Positions 1-14,558 of a stretch of DNA of 64,000 nucleotides are shown one piece after another (positions within the stretch are counted from its first letter, which is position 1; each line of letters begins with the position of its first letter). Made by a program: the position numbers and the translations under genes. The DNA lies in the NCBI RefSeq assembly GCF_028858725.1, contig NC_084763.1, positions 51,964,152 to 52,028,151 on the forward strand, in the 5' to 3' direction. Source of the DNA: Colius striatus. Taxonomy: Eukaryota > Chordata > Aves > Coliiformes > Coliidae. The notes below the pieces were generated by a model. It saw only the letters and a program-made list of their open reading frames with translations. It had not been told where the DNA came from and searched no databases.

Positions 1-1887
1 TGATCTCAGCTATAAATTATTATCTGAACAGGTTCCAAGCTACTAAGAGTGTATATTTATTGCAGGTATAGCTTTGTATGGAAACCATAGATCAGAAAAA
101 CACAATCATTTTGCAGGAACATTGTTATGGGATAAAAACTTTTTTTACATTCTAGAACTGAATATTGAAAATGTTGAGCTCAGATGCCACTCACTTGGGC
201 ACAAGGGCCCAGCTGTACATTGCAAATCAGCTAGGTTGCTTCAAAGCAATTGCTGTTGCAATAACTATTTTGCATGCACTGCCAGAATGAGTGCCATTAT
301 CTATACATATTTATCCATCATGAGAGGAATGGAGCTGCTTGATCTTAACTATATCAATGAGAAGTGTAAAAACATTCCAAGTTTTACATTACAATGTAAT
401 TTTTACATCACAAATATTACAAGAAGCATACTTTCATATAGCTTTTAAGAAAACCATGACCTTTGAGAAGCACACTATACATATGGCATTAAAAGCACAC
501 TGTTCAGTAAAGTCTACTGCATTCTTTAATTCATGTACAATTGAAAATAACTTCAGAAATATTTTCCCTCTAGATTCCAATTTTGGTTGAAGTACATGCT
601 ATATTTTTAAATGGTTCACCACATCAGCGTGTTTTATTCAGTGTTGCATAGCTAAACTTTGATTATCTCTAGCAGCAACAAGTATCTGCTCCCATTGTGT
701 CTCTAATGGGTGTTATAGATGTGTTAGGAATTCTGGCACCCATAATTCACATCAGCCAAAACCACATCTACTGATAAAGTTAGAAAGTGCACACCCACAC
801 CCCTATATCATCACAAATCAAGCAATATAACACCTTAGATTGTTAGTGTTTTTTATCTTAGTCATTAAGAGAGGTTTCTAATCCTCTAATAATGCTCTCT
901 TCAAACTGTAATCTAGTCTATTAGTCTCTTTAAGAAGCTACTGAATTCCTCATCATAAGCATCTGTTTGTAGCGACATATTTAACATTTAAATGGTTTCT
1001 TCCTTCAAGATTGATGACCTTTTCTGGCATAATGAAAGCAACTAAAAAGGGAGGTGATGAAGTTTAGCCAAAAGGACACTTAGCTCGCATTGACTTTTAG
1101 AATCAAGATAGACTTCTGCTTGACTAAAACCCGTAAGGAACTGCAGAGCAGTGAAACAAGAGAAACATCACGAACAACATAACCATTATTCTTGTTCCCA
1201 TTATTTAGGTGTCTGATTCATTTATTTACAAGTTCAGCACTGTAAGGAACAAGAGTTCTGAACATTGGAGAAGTAAGCACGAATTATTATTACAGTGATA
1301 CACAGACACATGGGTGACATTTATGTACAGGGAACTGATTTTTCTGCAGGGTTGAAATAGCACAACATTGCAGTACTTCAATATGTATCTGTGCTGGTAG
1401 AACTGAAAGCCAAAGGTATGCAGTACAAATCGCTTTTCCTTTTCTACTTTTGATGGCTTTTCTGTTGAAGATTATTTATGCACCTACAGCTTGAGAGAGG
1501 AACATATGATGGTAATGTTATTTTCCTACAAAATTGTTTATCCAGTTATGTAAGACATAAAAGACTCAATCTCATCTGTCAGTGGAATGTAACACACTGA
1601 TGTTTTTAATCTCCTTATGTTTTCCAAAGGCATCGAAGAGATGCTACAATAAACAACACGTAGGTTTAGGGACAAAAAGCTTTCTGAATGTGTTTGTACC
1701 CCTAATTGTGTTTGGGATAGCAATAAAACCTTTCATATAGCGAATTAAAACATGATATGATGATATGAAATAGCCTGACAGAAGGGAACTTACTTTGCAA
1801 ATTGTCACTAATCAAATAGCTGGCATGGTGTTCTGTGTTAGCCACAGTATAAACAGCATTACTGATCCTCCAAGGGCTGTACATACA
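1..1887. other. Intergenic, nothing recognised
   Basis: AT-rich sequence with only short chance open frames, none with a recognisable motif or a splice-flanked exon. By synteny with mammals this lies in the spacer downstream of OTUD1. Confidence 0.6.
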
Positions 1888-3110
1888 AAGAATCACAGAA
1901 TCACACAGAGTCAAAGAATCTTATGGGTTGGAAGGGATCTCAAGAGATCATCTAGTGTACCCCCCCCCCCCCCCCCCCGCCGGAGCCAGGCCACCTAGAG
2001 TAGGTCACACAGGAACTTGTCCAGGTGGGTTTGGAATGTGTCCAGAGAAGGATACTCCACAACCCATCTGGGCAGCCTGTTCCAGTGCTCCCTCACCTGA
2101 ACAGGGGAGAAATTTGGAGATGAAGAGTGGTTTAGCAATGACTTCCACCAGCTCCCTCAGCACCCATGGGTGCATCCCATCAAGGCCCATGGATTGATGT
2201 ACCTCCAGATTGCTCAACTGATCCTTAACCCAGTCCTCATCAACCAAACACAACTCCTCCTTTAACCTGACTTCCTCTGGAGTCTGGGGCTCCAGAGGAC
2301 AGTCTCCAGCACTCCAGACAGAGGCAAATAAGGGATTCGGTAATTCTGCCTTCTGTATATCCTCTGTAACCAGGGTGTCCACCTCATTCAATGGTGGGCC
2401 TATGTTGCCTCTAGCATTAGTTTTGTCTGCAATGTATTTGAAGAAGCCCTTCTTGTTGTCCTTGACCTCCCTTGCAAGGTACAACTCCAACAAGGTTTTA
2501 CCTTTCCTAGCTGCCTCCTTACATCCTCTAACAGCCTTATATTCATCACTAGTGGCCATCCCTTCCTTCCATGATCTATAGACACTCTTCTTCCACTTGA
2601 GTTTGCCCAACGGTTCCTTATTTAACCATTCAGGTCTCCTGGTTCCTTTTCTTGATTTCCTACCTGCTGGGATGCTCTGATTCTGAGCCTGGAAAAAAGT
2701 GATCCTTGAAGACAGATCAACAATCTTGGGCTCCTTTACCCTCTAGTACCCTGTGCCATAAGATATCCCCTAGTAATTGCTTGAAAAGGCCAAAGCTGGC
2801 CCTGCTAAAGTCCAGGGTTGCAAACCTGCTTGATATTTTGTTCCTACTGCACAAGATCCTGAACTTCACCATCTCGCGGTTGCTGCAGCCAAGGCTGCAC
2901 TAAACCTTTACCACTTCAACCAGACCCTGATTGTTTGTGACTTTAAGATAGATATATAGTATAAGAGATATAATGCTCCTCTCCTAGTTGGCACATCCAC
3001 CATTTGCACCAAGACGTTATCATAAATGCACTGAAGGAACCTCCTGGACTGTAAGTGACCAGTCATGTAGGTCTTCCAGCAAATGTCTAGGAAGTTGAAA
3101 TCCCCCATGA
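1888..3110 (-). mobile_element. CR1 LINE fragment (endonuclease end + linker, RT deleted)
   Basis: Read on the minus strand, the 3' end is at about 1888, where the window shows the antisense of the ATTCTGTG-type CR1 tail. Translating upward on the minus strand gives the CR1 ORF2 endonuclease C-terminus (an MGDFNF...DICWK motif near 3108, then PTRRGA near 2980). The linker between endonuclease and reverse transcriptase follows (SVYRSWKEG, LAREVKDNKKGFFKYIADK, HPWVLREL). The reading then jumps at about 2110-2140 to the 3' UTR, so the RT catalytic core is missing. Stops and frameshifts throughout show an old, dead copy. A 19-base C run sits inside its 3' end. Confidence 0.93.
1960..1978. repeat. 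Poly-C homopolymer (19 C)
   Basis: Nineteen consecutive C residues lie in the CR1 3' region, where other copies have a short CCAACCCC-like stretch. The tract has expanded locally and its assembled length may be unreliable. Confidence 0.95.
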
Positions 3111-5499
3111 GGGACCTCTGCTTGGATCACCACATTTCAAGTCTGCCTTACTGAAAGGTGTGAAATTCATTGAAACAAATGTGGGTTTAATTATAACCAT
3201 ATGAAATGTATGTCTTTTTCTGTTAATGAAAACTGTGTATAAGATACTCCTTTGGCTTTCATAAAGACTGTTTTTAGCAGAAGAATAAATAAGTGGATCT
3301 TGTTTGTGACATTTCTGCTTAACCTGCAAATATTTACAATGGCATGAGTAAATGCTATATTCCTCTCCTCCCAAATTGTTGAGAATAAATGTTGTATTTT
3401 AACATATAAATAGACATATGCACATGAACCTACTCAAAATGAAATGCAAAGCAAGTTTGTCAGTAAAGGGTTACAGCTTAAAGGAAAACAGCAGAAGGAG
3501 AACTAACAGAATGGCAAACTAGAAATGCCAAATGTTTCTATAGCATCTATCATGAATTAGCAATTTACAAGCACAGAAAAATAAGGAAAAATAAAGTGCA
3601 CATATCAAATCCACCATGACTCACAGCAGCTCTATTGTACTTTCTGCTGTTTGCAAAGCCTGTTGGTTGTAGCTCACGGCACGCTAATGATATGAGAAAG
3701 TTGTTCCTTCTATCTCTGACATGCAGAAATTGAGCAAGAGCAACTGCACTTGTCACAGCCACGGGCCACTGATGAAGCTAGGGGCAAAGCTATGCTATTG
3801 CAGGGATATTAACTTACAGTTCCCAGTCAGGCTAATGGTTTTATAGGGTGTCATGCAGAATACAAGATGATCCAAATGCAGAGGAATTTGCAGTCTAACA
3901 CAGCTTTTAAAGAAACCTAACGTACTATGGACCTCACAAAACACAGTGTTTTCAAAGGGTGGTGAAGTAGCAGGTATCATAGCCTGTCAGACCTCGTATT
4001 TCTGGGAAGCAAGAGCTAAGACACTAGCAGGCTTACCAACTGCTTTGTTTATTTGGGTGCCTCATTTGCCCACTTTCAGACCAAGCTGCAGGTTCTGGTC
4101 CATTGGGATAGCTGGTGGCTCTCTCAGCAGGCTGATTTATCTGCAGTGGGTAAAGATCTGATCTCTCAAGCAATGCAAGCAAAGCATAGGTGCCAATGGT
4201 AAAACAGCCTTTGTTACAGCTCTTGGCAGTTACTAGCAACTATGAAATAAACTGAAGAGTTTTACAAAAATTAGGCTTTAAAATAATAACAAAGTCCCAG
4301 ATCTTCATGCTGCTGCCTAAGCCCCTCATCCTTGGATCAGGACAGAGCTGAGCTTTGTCAGGACCTGTGCAGAATCATTCCTGCCCCCAGTTACTGCTCC
4401 ACTCTGCCTTGCTCTCTGCCCTCCACATCATCTCTGCCAATAGCTTTGGAATTTGCAATGCTGTGAAGACCTGTGGTTTCATTCAAACTGATAATTTGTT
4501 TAATTTGCTCATGAAAACAAGAGGAAGACTGTCTTGTTTCAAACAGCTGCTAGATCTTATTAATAAGGAATCTAGTTCCTGCAAGGATATCACCAGTGAA
4601 AACAAGGTTTACTGTTAATATGAACAGTGTTGCTATGCCTTCTTGAAAAATAGTTGCCACTCTGTGGGTCAAAGAGATTAGGTATAACATTACTAGGAAA
4701 GATGTGAAAAGTGGTCATCACCACCACAAGTGATGCATGCTGCAAGGAAAAGGAAACAGATATCAGGATCAGAATATAGTAATAGATTAGCAGAAAGATA
4801 GGGAGAAGGGACTGGGAGGGTAAGAGCAAAGTTGAAGGTAAAGCAGGAGATGGAGGTAAGAGTACAAGCTAGTGAGACAGTGACAGCCCTGTCTGGGAGG
4901 CTGGAAAGTGAAAGCCATATTTTTTAAGTAGCCAGATCACAGAAACTTATTTTAATATATGCATCAGGGGCTGCATTTTCACCTTTAAAGATGGCACATG
5001 ATTTAGGAACAGGCAACTTCTTCTTAAACCTTCAGAAAAAAAACAGAACACTGTTTAAATATTTTGCAGAAATATGACTGCAGAACATCTCATTATTCTA
5101 AGCCACCCTTCTGAGCCTTGCAGCTGTAGTGTAGCATATTGTAAGTGGGGTCTAAGGAAGGGTGGGAGGCAACAGTGCAGACTTTTGAGTCCCAAGGACT
5201 TGCAAAGCCGCTAATTCATAACAGCTTGATGTTGGACATGAACTGTTGTAATGTAATTCCTTCTCAACTCCACCAGAATTGCTGAGAAGTGGTTTATATT
5301 ATTTATAACTACTAGAACATTTTCCTTCTTGTAGTCATTGTGGCTTCCTATTAAATGGTAATCTGTTTATATATGGAAGGTTTCTATTTCTGCAATATAG
5401 TATCTTCAACTTTCTCTCATACATTATTGCAGCTTGGTATTGAAAGATTGTTGCACAGCAGCTCTGCATAAAATAGCACCTTGAAATCTAGTCTTGGGA
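3111..5499. other. Intergenic, nothing recognised
   Basis: No exon-like open frame, RNA gene or repeat was recognised. A few open frames of 60-95 codons occur on both strands but have no motifs. Confidence 0.55.
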
Positions 5500-6732
5500 C
5501 TACAGCATTGTAGGGGTTGGAAGGGACTTTTAGGGATCATCTAGTTCAACTTTCCTGCTAAAGCAAGTTTACCTAGATCAGATCACTCAGGAACACATCC
5601 AGGAGGGTTTTGAAAGCCTCCAGAGAAGGAAACTCTACACCCTCCCTGGGCAGCCTGTGCCAGGGCTCCCTCATCTGAACAGTAAAGAAGTTTTCCCTTA
5701 TGTTTAAGTGGAACTTGTGTTCGAGTTTACATCTGTTACCCTTTGTCCTGTCACTAGAGACAATAGAAAAAGTATCACCTTATCCTCTTGACATGCACCT
5801 TTTAAATACTTGTAAGTGTTAATGAGATCCCCCCAGAATCTCTTCTTTTCCAGACTAAACAGTTCCAGTTCCCGCAGCCTTTCCTCATATGAAAGATGTT
5901 CCAGTCCCCTGACTATCTTGGTGGCCCTGCATTGGACTCTCTCCAGCACTTCCCTGTCCCTCTTGAGCTGAGGAGCCCAGAACTAGACACGGGACTCCAA
6001 ATGAGGCCTCACCAGGATAGAGTAGAGGGGCAGGAGAACCACCTCCCTTCATCTGCTGCCCACACTCTTCTTAATGCATTCAGAATGCCACTGGCTTTCT
6101 TGCCCATGAGGGCACATTGTGGGCTCATGGTTAGTTTATTGTCCATCAGAACTCCCAGGTCTTTCTCTGCAGAGCTGCTCTCCAGCAGGTCACTCCCAGC
6201 CTCTACTGGTACATGGGGTTGTTCCTCCCCAGGTGAAGGACTCTGCACTTGTCCTTGTTGAACCCCATCAGGTTCCTCTCTGCTCAACTTTCAAGCCAGT
6301 TGAGATCCTGCTGAATGGCAGCACAGTCTCTGGTGAATCAGCCAGTCCTCCCAGTTTGGTGTCATCAGGGAACTTGCCGAGGGTCACTCTGTCCCCTCAT
6401 CCAGGTCGTTGATGAAGATGTTGAATAAGACTGGGCACAGAATCAAGCTTTGTGGAACCCTCACTGGCTACAAGCTTGATTCTGTGCCATTGGTCACCAC
6501 CCTCTGGGCTCTGTCATTCAGCCAGCTCTCAATTCACCTCACTATCCACTCATCCAATCCACACTGCCTGAGCTTTCCTATGAGGATGTAATGGAAAATG
6601 GTGTCAAAGGCCTTGCTGAAGTCAAGGTAGATGACGTCCAGGGCTCTCCCTTTATCTAGCCAGTGAGTTACACCATCATACAAGGCTATCAGGTTGGTCA
6701 AACAGGATTTCCCCTTGGTAAATGCATGTTAA
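5500..6732 (-). mobile_element. CR1 LINE, 3' reverse-transcriptase part, decayed
   Basis: The antisense of the CR1 tail (a GGGGTTGGAAGGGAC block near 5515) marks the 3' end. Minus-strand translation moving upward gives the RT C-terminal region ([20 protein letters not shown] near 5945-5890, [12 protein letters not shown] near 5830). Further up are the ...EKDLGVLMDNKL... motif (about 6150) and FNIFINDL-like RT residues near 6420, reaching SKAFD-type residues near 6620. Multiple stops and frame changes break it. The copy is 5' truncated at about 6732, the usual state of CR1. Confidence 0.95.
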
Positions 6733-9700
6733 TTTAACTGTAGTCCATAGAGTTAAATCCCTGTAAACTGACCTGTGCTCCCAAGTGTTGTCAGAGTGCC
6801 CAGGACTCTGTATGTACCAGGAGTGATAATAAAACAACCACATGGCTCAAGGTCCTACTAACCTCCTTCAGAGATCTGCTTTTTCCTTTTACCTAACAAG
6901 CACCACGCTGCCATGGCAATGCTGCTGCACCTGCTCAGCTCAACATAGTGTCTCTGCACGGCACCATTTTGCAGCATAGACATACCCCAAAAAGCTACAG
7001 TTTTATTTCTTGAATCCACTGGGCAGCATAGAAGGAAGAAAGGTAAGAAAATGACATTTCAAATACTGTACATGTGATGATGCTGAACTTCCACAGGGCC
7101 ATGGCTATTACATTCTCCCCTTCAAAGATTTGCTTTTGAGAATCTGTGTAACAAACTTTGCATTTAATTCCCCATCTACATTAACCAGAGGTAAAGGCTG
7201 TTCTTTCAGGAAGTTGACAAGGTTCAGGGCTTTGATGGGACAAGCTGGCCCAGCAGCATAGCAGTCAAGAGCCAAAATAAGCTACATTCTCAATTTCTTT
7301 CTCTACCCTAAGAAACTAAAGCTGAAAATTTACAATGAAGCACACAAGAACAAGAACTGTCAGCTTTTTATAACATCCTATTCCCAAAACATTTCCTGTT
7401 CAGAATTCCCTTTACATTTCCCAAACTTAACACAGCTGTGAGCACTTACTTTAAAAGTCTATAAAGGTGGAATTAATAATTTTTTACAAACTTACTTTTC
7501 ATGCTTGTGTGTTTGAATTACACCATAAAGCTTGTGAAATTGAAAACAGCACATAAAGTCAGTCTTATCAGATGGGAAATTTCTAACGTTTCTTTTCACT
7601 TGAGTCCCAAGAGCCAAGATCTCTGTTCATATTTCATCTCTGAGTGGGAAAAGGTAAAGTTTTGCACAAAACGTGAAAAGCATTTTTCTGCCAAGGAAGT
7701 GAAGGCAAAGTTCATAGAGAGATGCACACCCACAGGTCAGGTCATTGAAAATCAAGGCTTCCTCACGTGCTGAACTGTAACCTCAGAAACAGACACATTT
7801 TTGCCAGCACAGTCCTGATCCCCTCTCCAGAGCATTTAGCAAATGCTTAGGCATGCATTCAATGTAAGGAATATTTAGTGAGAATAAGGCTCTCTAAAGA
7901 AGGCTTGAAGTGTGAAATTACTCTTTCCAAGTGTTAATCTTTTATTGGGGAGGCAAAAGTAATCCATTCCTAGTCAGCTTGGTGTATATACGAGCAATTT
8001 TTTCTGTTTGTCTATTTATTTTCTTTCCTCATCCACAACCACTACAAATATCTGCACAGAAAAGGGATCTATACGTAAGATCTGACCTCATATCACAGTT
8101 TCATTTAAAAATAAAGAAGACTGGAAGTTGAAGCATCTGTGTCAAGAACAAATTGGGCAAGGGAGGATGCAGTTGTTGATTTTAAGCAGTTCCCTATCAT
8201 CAGGTGCTACTCTCCTGTCTAGCTTTGAAAGCATTCATTGTCCCTGGAAACAATCCCAAACATTTGAAGATTTCAAGATTTCTGAGAGATTTTAAGTGAA
8301 TAGTGAGAGAGATCGGATCCTGTGTTCCAATTTCTTTTTCCTCACACTTCATGCTAGTGAGGAGTGATAGAAAACACTGTTAGGAGAACCAGTTAGATAT
8401 GATGGAGCACAAATTTCCCTGCACAGCAACAGTACCTCTTCCTTGTCTGCCTCCTCTATCAATACCAAGTGACCAAAGGAGATTTGATATAGCTGCTGGC
8501 TGGCTAGAGCTCAATCAAGAGAGCACTGAGATAAAGCTCAAAGGCTTTAGGAAGCACCAAATGTCTTAGCAGAGATTAACTCAATCCCTTGACTGAAGTA
8601 GAGCATCTACTATTACCTACTTGGTCTCACAGGCTAGAAGCCTAGTTGACAGAATGATTTTGTGGAGATGTTAAGGCTGAGGCCACTGCCAAGGTTCATG
8701 TTGCATAACCTGCCTCTGGGATGATGCCATGGCTCCTTTCAAATGTCATCTACCTGAAGGAGTTTCACTTTTGTCACTTGAGGACAAGTCTGGTGCAATA
8801 TATCATGTGTGCTTCCAGATAACAACAAAAAGTAATGTTTTCTCTGGTATTACTCTTTTGCTGTTTACTCACCAAATAATGCCACAGAAATTAGTTTCAA
8901 AGGGTAATCCAAGGAATGGCGCTGATGCACCAAGCTCAGGACTCGCTGACACTACTCCTTCTTCAAGTTGTCCCATGCCAGGTATTGAGCTAGCAGACAT
9001 AGGGCTGAGGCACCAGTTCTTGGGGGACACATGCCTGACTGTTCCCAGGGATGGACAGCTTGGCCAGAGAGAATTTGGGTTAAACTCACCCAAAGAATTC
9101 TGAGGTGACCCAGGATGCATAGCTGCACAGATAAATGCTGTAATTGCCTGGTGAGTCTTTCCTGCAATCAAAGCGTACTTCAGGTACATAGTGCAGCTTC
9201 AAATGTGAGCATACAACTAATACCCAATGTGGTATATAACCTGTATCCATTACATGGGGGTCTAGTCCAGTCATGTGTTCTGCCAAGCTTCTTAATTGAA
9301 ATTACAGAGGCTTTTGTGACAGGTATATAAACCCAGGTATCACTGAGCTTTTGGACACTGCTTAATGCAGAATGTGCTGGTGGTGTTAGCCAGATAAAGC
9401 TGGCAAACAGGTACAGGCAAACTATTGTTAAACAGTTCAGGAATCTTATTGCCTCCTGACTTCCACAGCCCAAGTCTGCCAAGGCTAAAGAAAAATGTTA
9501 TCCTGTGTGTTAATGATCATTTAACTGGTAGTTTGAAGGACTCCTGGAAGCAAATGTAGCAGAAACTTTGTTGTGACAATGCCATACATGACAGAACAGT
9601 TAGATAATTACTGCAATGCTGTCCAGCTATTTTAGGCAACATTTTGTTGTAAAAGATGATGGTTTTTTTGGTTGTTTGTTGAAGTAATTTCAGCATTACA

Positions 9701-12700
9701 ATAAAGTGTTTTAAAGAACATACATACCACAGTATCCCAACAGGTCTCTTTGTAATAACATACTTGATGAAGCTTTCCACAATACTTATTTCTCATTAGA
9801 AGACTCTTTAATTAACAGAGCCCAGATTTGTTCTCTTTGTCCATTTTACAACACTTTTATCTCTGGTTAGAGATATATAAAACTCCTCTACAAGGAGAGG
9901 AAACTGACTATACAAATGATATCAAATGCATGTATTTTGATACAATTTCTATCTATTTCAGAGGTTATAGGACCTCTTCAGGGCAACTGCTGTAAAATAC
10001 TAGCTGACAAATGGAATTCTACTAGGAATCACATTCACACAAAGGTTTTACATACATTAATGTGAGTATATACAAAAGGAGAGTCACCTAACGGAGAAAA
10101 CATCCATAAATATTTACCTCCAGGTAAGTCAGATAAGCTGCATGCCAAAAAAAGAAAGAAAGAAAAAAACAGAGTTCAAATGGAGATGGAGTTCTCAGAT
10201 ATCAGCAAAGTGTGTGCTGTTAGTAATACTGTATCTCATCAAAGTCTCAGTGGAACTGCACTTTTATTGTGCTAAACGCTCTGCAGTATAAAAGACACTC
10301 ATTCAGATAGGAATGTCTTATTCACCACTTTTATCAGTATAAATCTGAAGTAAAAGATTTTTTTCACACATAAGGATTTTCTCACCAGATACTAGACATG
10401 GTTGAAAATAAATTAAGAAAAAAACCAATGACTTCCTGGCTCCTAGTAACAGAACATAATGTTCTTTTTTAATCTACCACTATTAGCCTCTTGTGTCTCA
10501 ATTCTCAGTTTAGTAAAAATGTAACATGTTGTGAGAGAAAACGGATTATTTCCTTATTATTAAGAAATAATAACATAAGGGCATTAAAGCTTTTAGAATC
10601 AGCAGTCACAATGCTGATCTGTAAGCTGACATAACCATCTTTCAGAGCAAAACAAGTCCTTTCACAACTGCTCCATTTTGGGTACCACCTTTCCCTCCAA
10701 TTACATGTAAACAGCAAAATAGCTGTCAACTCCTAAATTTATTCAAATGCCATATGTAAATAGGTTTTGGTTTACAGTATAATTAGTTTCCAAGGTTGAA
10801 CTCGAACAGGCAAATAACTGTCAATCATCAAAAACTAAAATAAAGAAGAATCAAAAGATTGCAGATAGGCTTTACGGGAATAATAGGAATCGTGTCACTA
10901 ATTAATGAGACAATAATTTTGTCATTGCTTTTACTTAAGCCACAAAAGACAAGGCCAGTCCCGCTGAGTAACTTAGTCTAGTGGAGCTGAAGTTTGGTAG
11001 GTAAGCAAACAAGTCATATAAACACACTGCTTAACTGCTTAATTGCTTAGTCAAAGCTCAATCTTGAAGTCACATAGAAGACAGGCAATTTAGGTATGAA
11101 CTATACTGTATTATTTATTTACAAAAGGAGTGTATTTTGACCACAGGCTCTCTCTAAAAATATACCAAAAGAAGCTCAGTTGGAGTTCCAAAGATCATGT
11201 TATTTCTAAAAGCGATCATCTAAACTTTAGTACAGAATCAGCAATGGAGAGAAGTACTGCTCTTAGCCATATTAGGTTAAATTGACAGAGCTTACTAAAT
11301 TCCATACCCCATGTAAAGATCTGAAACCCTGAGTTTTCTTGCTCAGAAATGTTGGTTAGTTGAATAGCTGAAAAATGAAGTTTTACTCTTAGAAAAATAA
11401 TGAAGTTTTCAGCATGAAAAATGCTGGATCCCTGTTCCTATGAAAATAATGCTGTCTAGATAATGAAATTATAGATGAATTTTAACAATAAAGTATAAAT
11501 GGAATCTTTAAAAGCTGCCAATTTCTGCTTATGTGATTTTAAAAATTACCTTGGTCCTTGCAAATCATTTTGATATTCCACCATGCTTTAACTCAATACT
11601 TAGCAACAAAAGTTTGCAGGCAAGAAAAGTGCCACGTCTTTCTCTGTCAAATTCTGTTTGGTTTTTTTGGGTTGTTTTTTTTCTTAGGGTGTTGCGTCCC
11701 CTTTTTCATTTGCAGCCTCTCTAAAACCTTTACAGGGTAAGAAGTTTGTAGCTAAACATCAAGAAGCAAAAACTGTGAGCTAGCTGCACACTCTCATCAG
11801 ACCAACAGCACGGCCCACTGCAAGTCGGGACCTCCACATGCTTGGGATGTAAAAGAATGCAGGACACAATGGGATGGAAGACAACCTGGGCTCCTTAACA
11901 GCCATCTCCCAGCTCCAGCTTTCCCTGCAGCTACCCTCCCTTCCTACAATCGTCATCTTCACTGCGATGCTAATCTTTACACAGCTTAACAGTGATACAT
12001 TGGTGAAGGTTCAAACACTATTAACCATGCCTCGTAGGGAGGAATAAACAGTTCATTTTCTATAACTTCCCATAAAAATAGTGCAAAATAAAATACACAT
12101 TAAAAACATAATGGGTCAAAAACACACACTAAAAATGCAGGGATGCTCAGTTTGAGATCACACAGGAAAGATTAGTTCTATGTGTGCACATGCGTGAAAC
12201 TGCTACAATTGCACATTCCTATTTTCTCCAAAGATGCTTGATCTTATTCAGTAATTGCAATCAATATATGAGGAGATGGAATAACAATCACTTGTGCAAC
12301 AGAAACCTGGAACTTGCTAGTGTTTTATCTCTCTGTTTGCAATCTGAACACCATGAATGGGTTTCCATGTCTAAAACAGATTTTAAATGCTAACTCCAGA
12401 AAAAAAACCTACTGAAGCACAATACATTACTCCATTGCTATATCTTTCTATCCATTAATACTATAAACTTGCTTTTAAAAAAAGACACATTATAAATTAA
12501 AACTGAATAGGAAATGTAAAAGCTATTTATTTTCAACTAAAATGCACATGTGCATGTTACAACTCAGCCAGTACATTACCAAAAAGTTCAAAGTTTAAAT
12601 TATTCTGCCTCTTTGAAAAAGTCCTGATGACTAGAGAATTGCATTTGGCAGAGCTGATGTCCCTTCAGTTACTCACAACCTTTCTGTATGCTGTATAATT

Positions 12701-14558
12701 TCATACAACCATGCCATTCAGAAACAGGAGAATGTTTTGAACACCGAAGATGAGGGGTTTTTCATTTTGCACCAGCAACCTAGGAACACTTACAAATGCA
12801 TAGCAATAAACTGTTAAACACCTATGAAAGAGTATAAGCAAAAAAAAAAAGCAAAAAACAGTTAATGTCAGGTATTTACCTTTGTTGTGAGATATCTGCC
12901 ATCATTTTCTGCTTGGATTGAAAAGCTATGTATGTGCACACTGGCAAACCACTAAACCAAGTCAAAAATCCTATCAACTAATTCCAACATAATAAAAGCA
13001 AAAGCAAACAAAAGAAACATTTAGATGCACATGGGTTTGTACATGAACAAGGAGTACTGAAATCCACTTTTACTTACAAGTGACATTAATGAAACAGATT
13101 TATCTTATACGCATGTAATGTACCAGCCAAGTACAACAGAACAGATGAACCCAGTAGCTGGCATTAGGCAACTTTCACATATCCTGAGAAAGAATCATCC
13201 ACTGAATTTTAAAAAAGAAAATCATTGACTGACAGGAAGACCAATGACACACAAATCTTCCCTTTCCCATTTGCCCACCACTCATCAGTTCTTGCACACC
13301 TTGCTTTGTGTACCAGAGCCTGATCAATATACACAAAAACTCTAACACACCCATTGCACAATTATTGACAGCAGAACATAGTGTTGGCAACCTAAGAAAA
13401 TCCTGAAATGAAGCATCTGACGGGAGCAAAATCACACTCATATCACAAAATATAAGCAAAGGTGGCATTGCAAGGTTTTGTCAAAGAGGAGTCTACAGGA
13501 GTAGACCCCAGTTGCCATTTGCTCAGTTTGGAATTAAAGTATTTTCTACTTGTCTTAAAGGACCACCCAAGCAAATATTGAAAATTGAGCTCTCCTTCTC
13601 ACTGTCAATAATAAAGAGTCCAGTGTCCTCAGACAGGTCTAAGGATTAGCAGGGTTATGCAAGTGATTAGCCAAGGTTAAAATAATCGGGTACTGAAATT
13701 ATGAGCAAGGACGGCCTTTGTACTTCTCTCTTTACTGGAATTGTTGAAGAGGGGACAGTAAGGGACATCTTAGGTCTAGTTGTGCTTTTGCTGAGGGCAA
13801 GCGACACTGTTACAAAGAGTTTTGCACAGCTTTGTCCACATTAGGATCACTGCCTTTACCGCTCCTCAGGTAAGATGCCACTTATTTATATCTGAACACA
13901 AGTGTTTGAGGCTGAACTTTAAACACCAGAGCTATGAAGAAAAGTTTTGACTTTCCATGTGCCTGAAAGATCTGACGTGCCATTTTTGCCATTTCGTTTC
14001 AGATCAGTATGTAATGCAAACTGCAGAAACAAGTGCCTTGTTGCATGCTTCAGCGATACATCTTCAATGTCTTTGCAAACTAGTTCAACAAGTCACCTAC
14101 TTTTTTTTTTCAATTCCTTACAGTTGTCTGCATGCCTCTGTGACTCATGCAGTAGCATCAAGATTGCTAAGGAACTCTGTGGGAACATATCCCAATGAAA
14201 AATGTACATATCCCAAACAAAATGTACTCTGCTGTACATTTTAACACTACTTTTTTTGTTGATATTATAAAATAAAAATTGGATCTCACAGTCAACACTA
14301 TCCAATATCAATCCTTCCATGCTTAGCTGAGTGTTTCTAAGGTTTGTGCCACAAAACACAAACAAAAGTTTGTAATCACAACTCATGACACAGCTGAAAA
14401 TGGTAATTTTTAAAAGACTAAATAAATGGGGGGGTCTTAAAGTCTGGAATATTGACAACACTGAATGAATTCATAACATCCAACCGAAAACTTAAGCAGT
14501 CTGGAGTCAAAGTTTTTGATCACTCAAGCACATTAATACTTGCTGATGCTTTATTAGT
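6733..14558. other. Intergenic, nothing recognised
   Basis: About 7.8 kb of AT-rich sequence. Open frames at 8729-9189 and 13947-14461 overlap on both strands and carry no motif. No CR1 tail or microsatellite above about 25 bases was noticed. I cannot exclude conserved non-coding elements, which need a cross-species alignment. Confidence 0.5.

Noticed and set aside
8729-9189. 124-codon plus and 106-codon minus frames, slightly GC-richer block with a TATATAAAC at about 9325
   Set aside because: Frames overlap on both strands, no motif; considered an LTR but no terminal repeats or target duplication seen.
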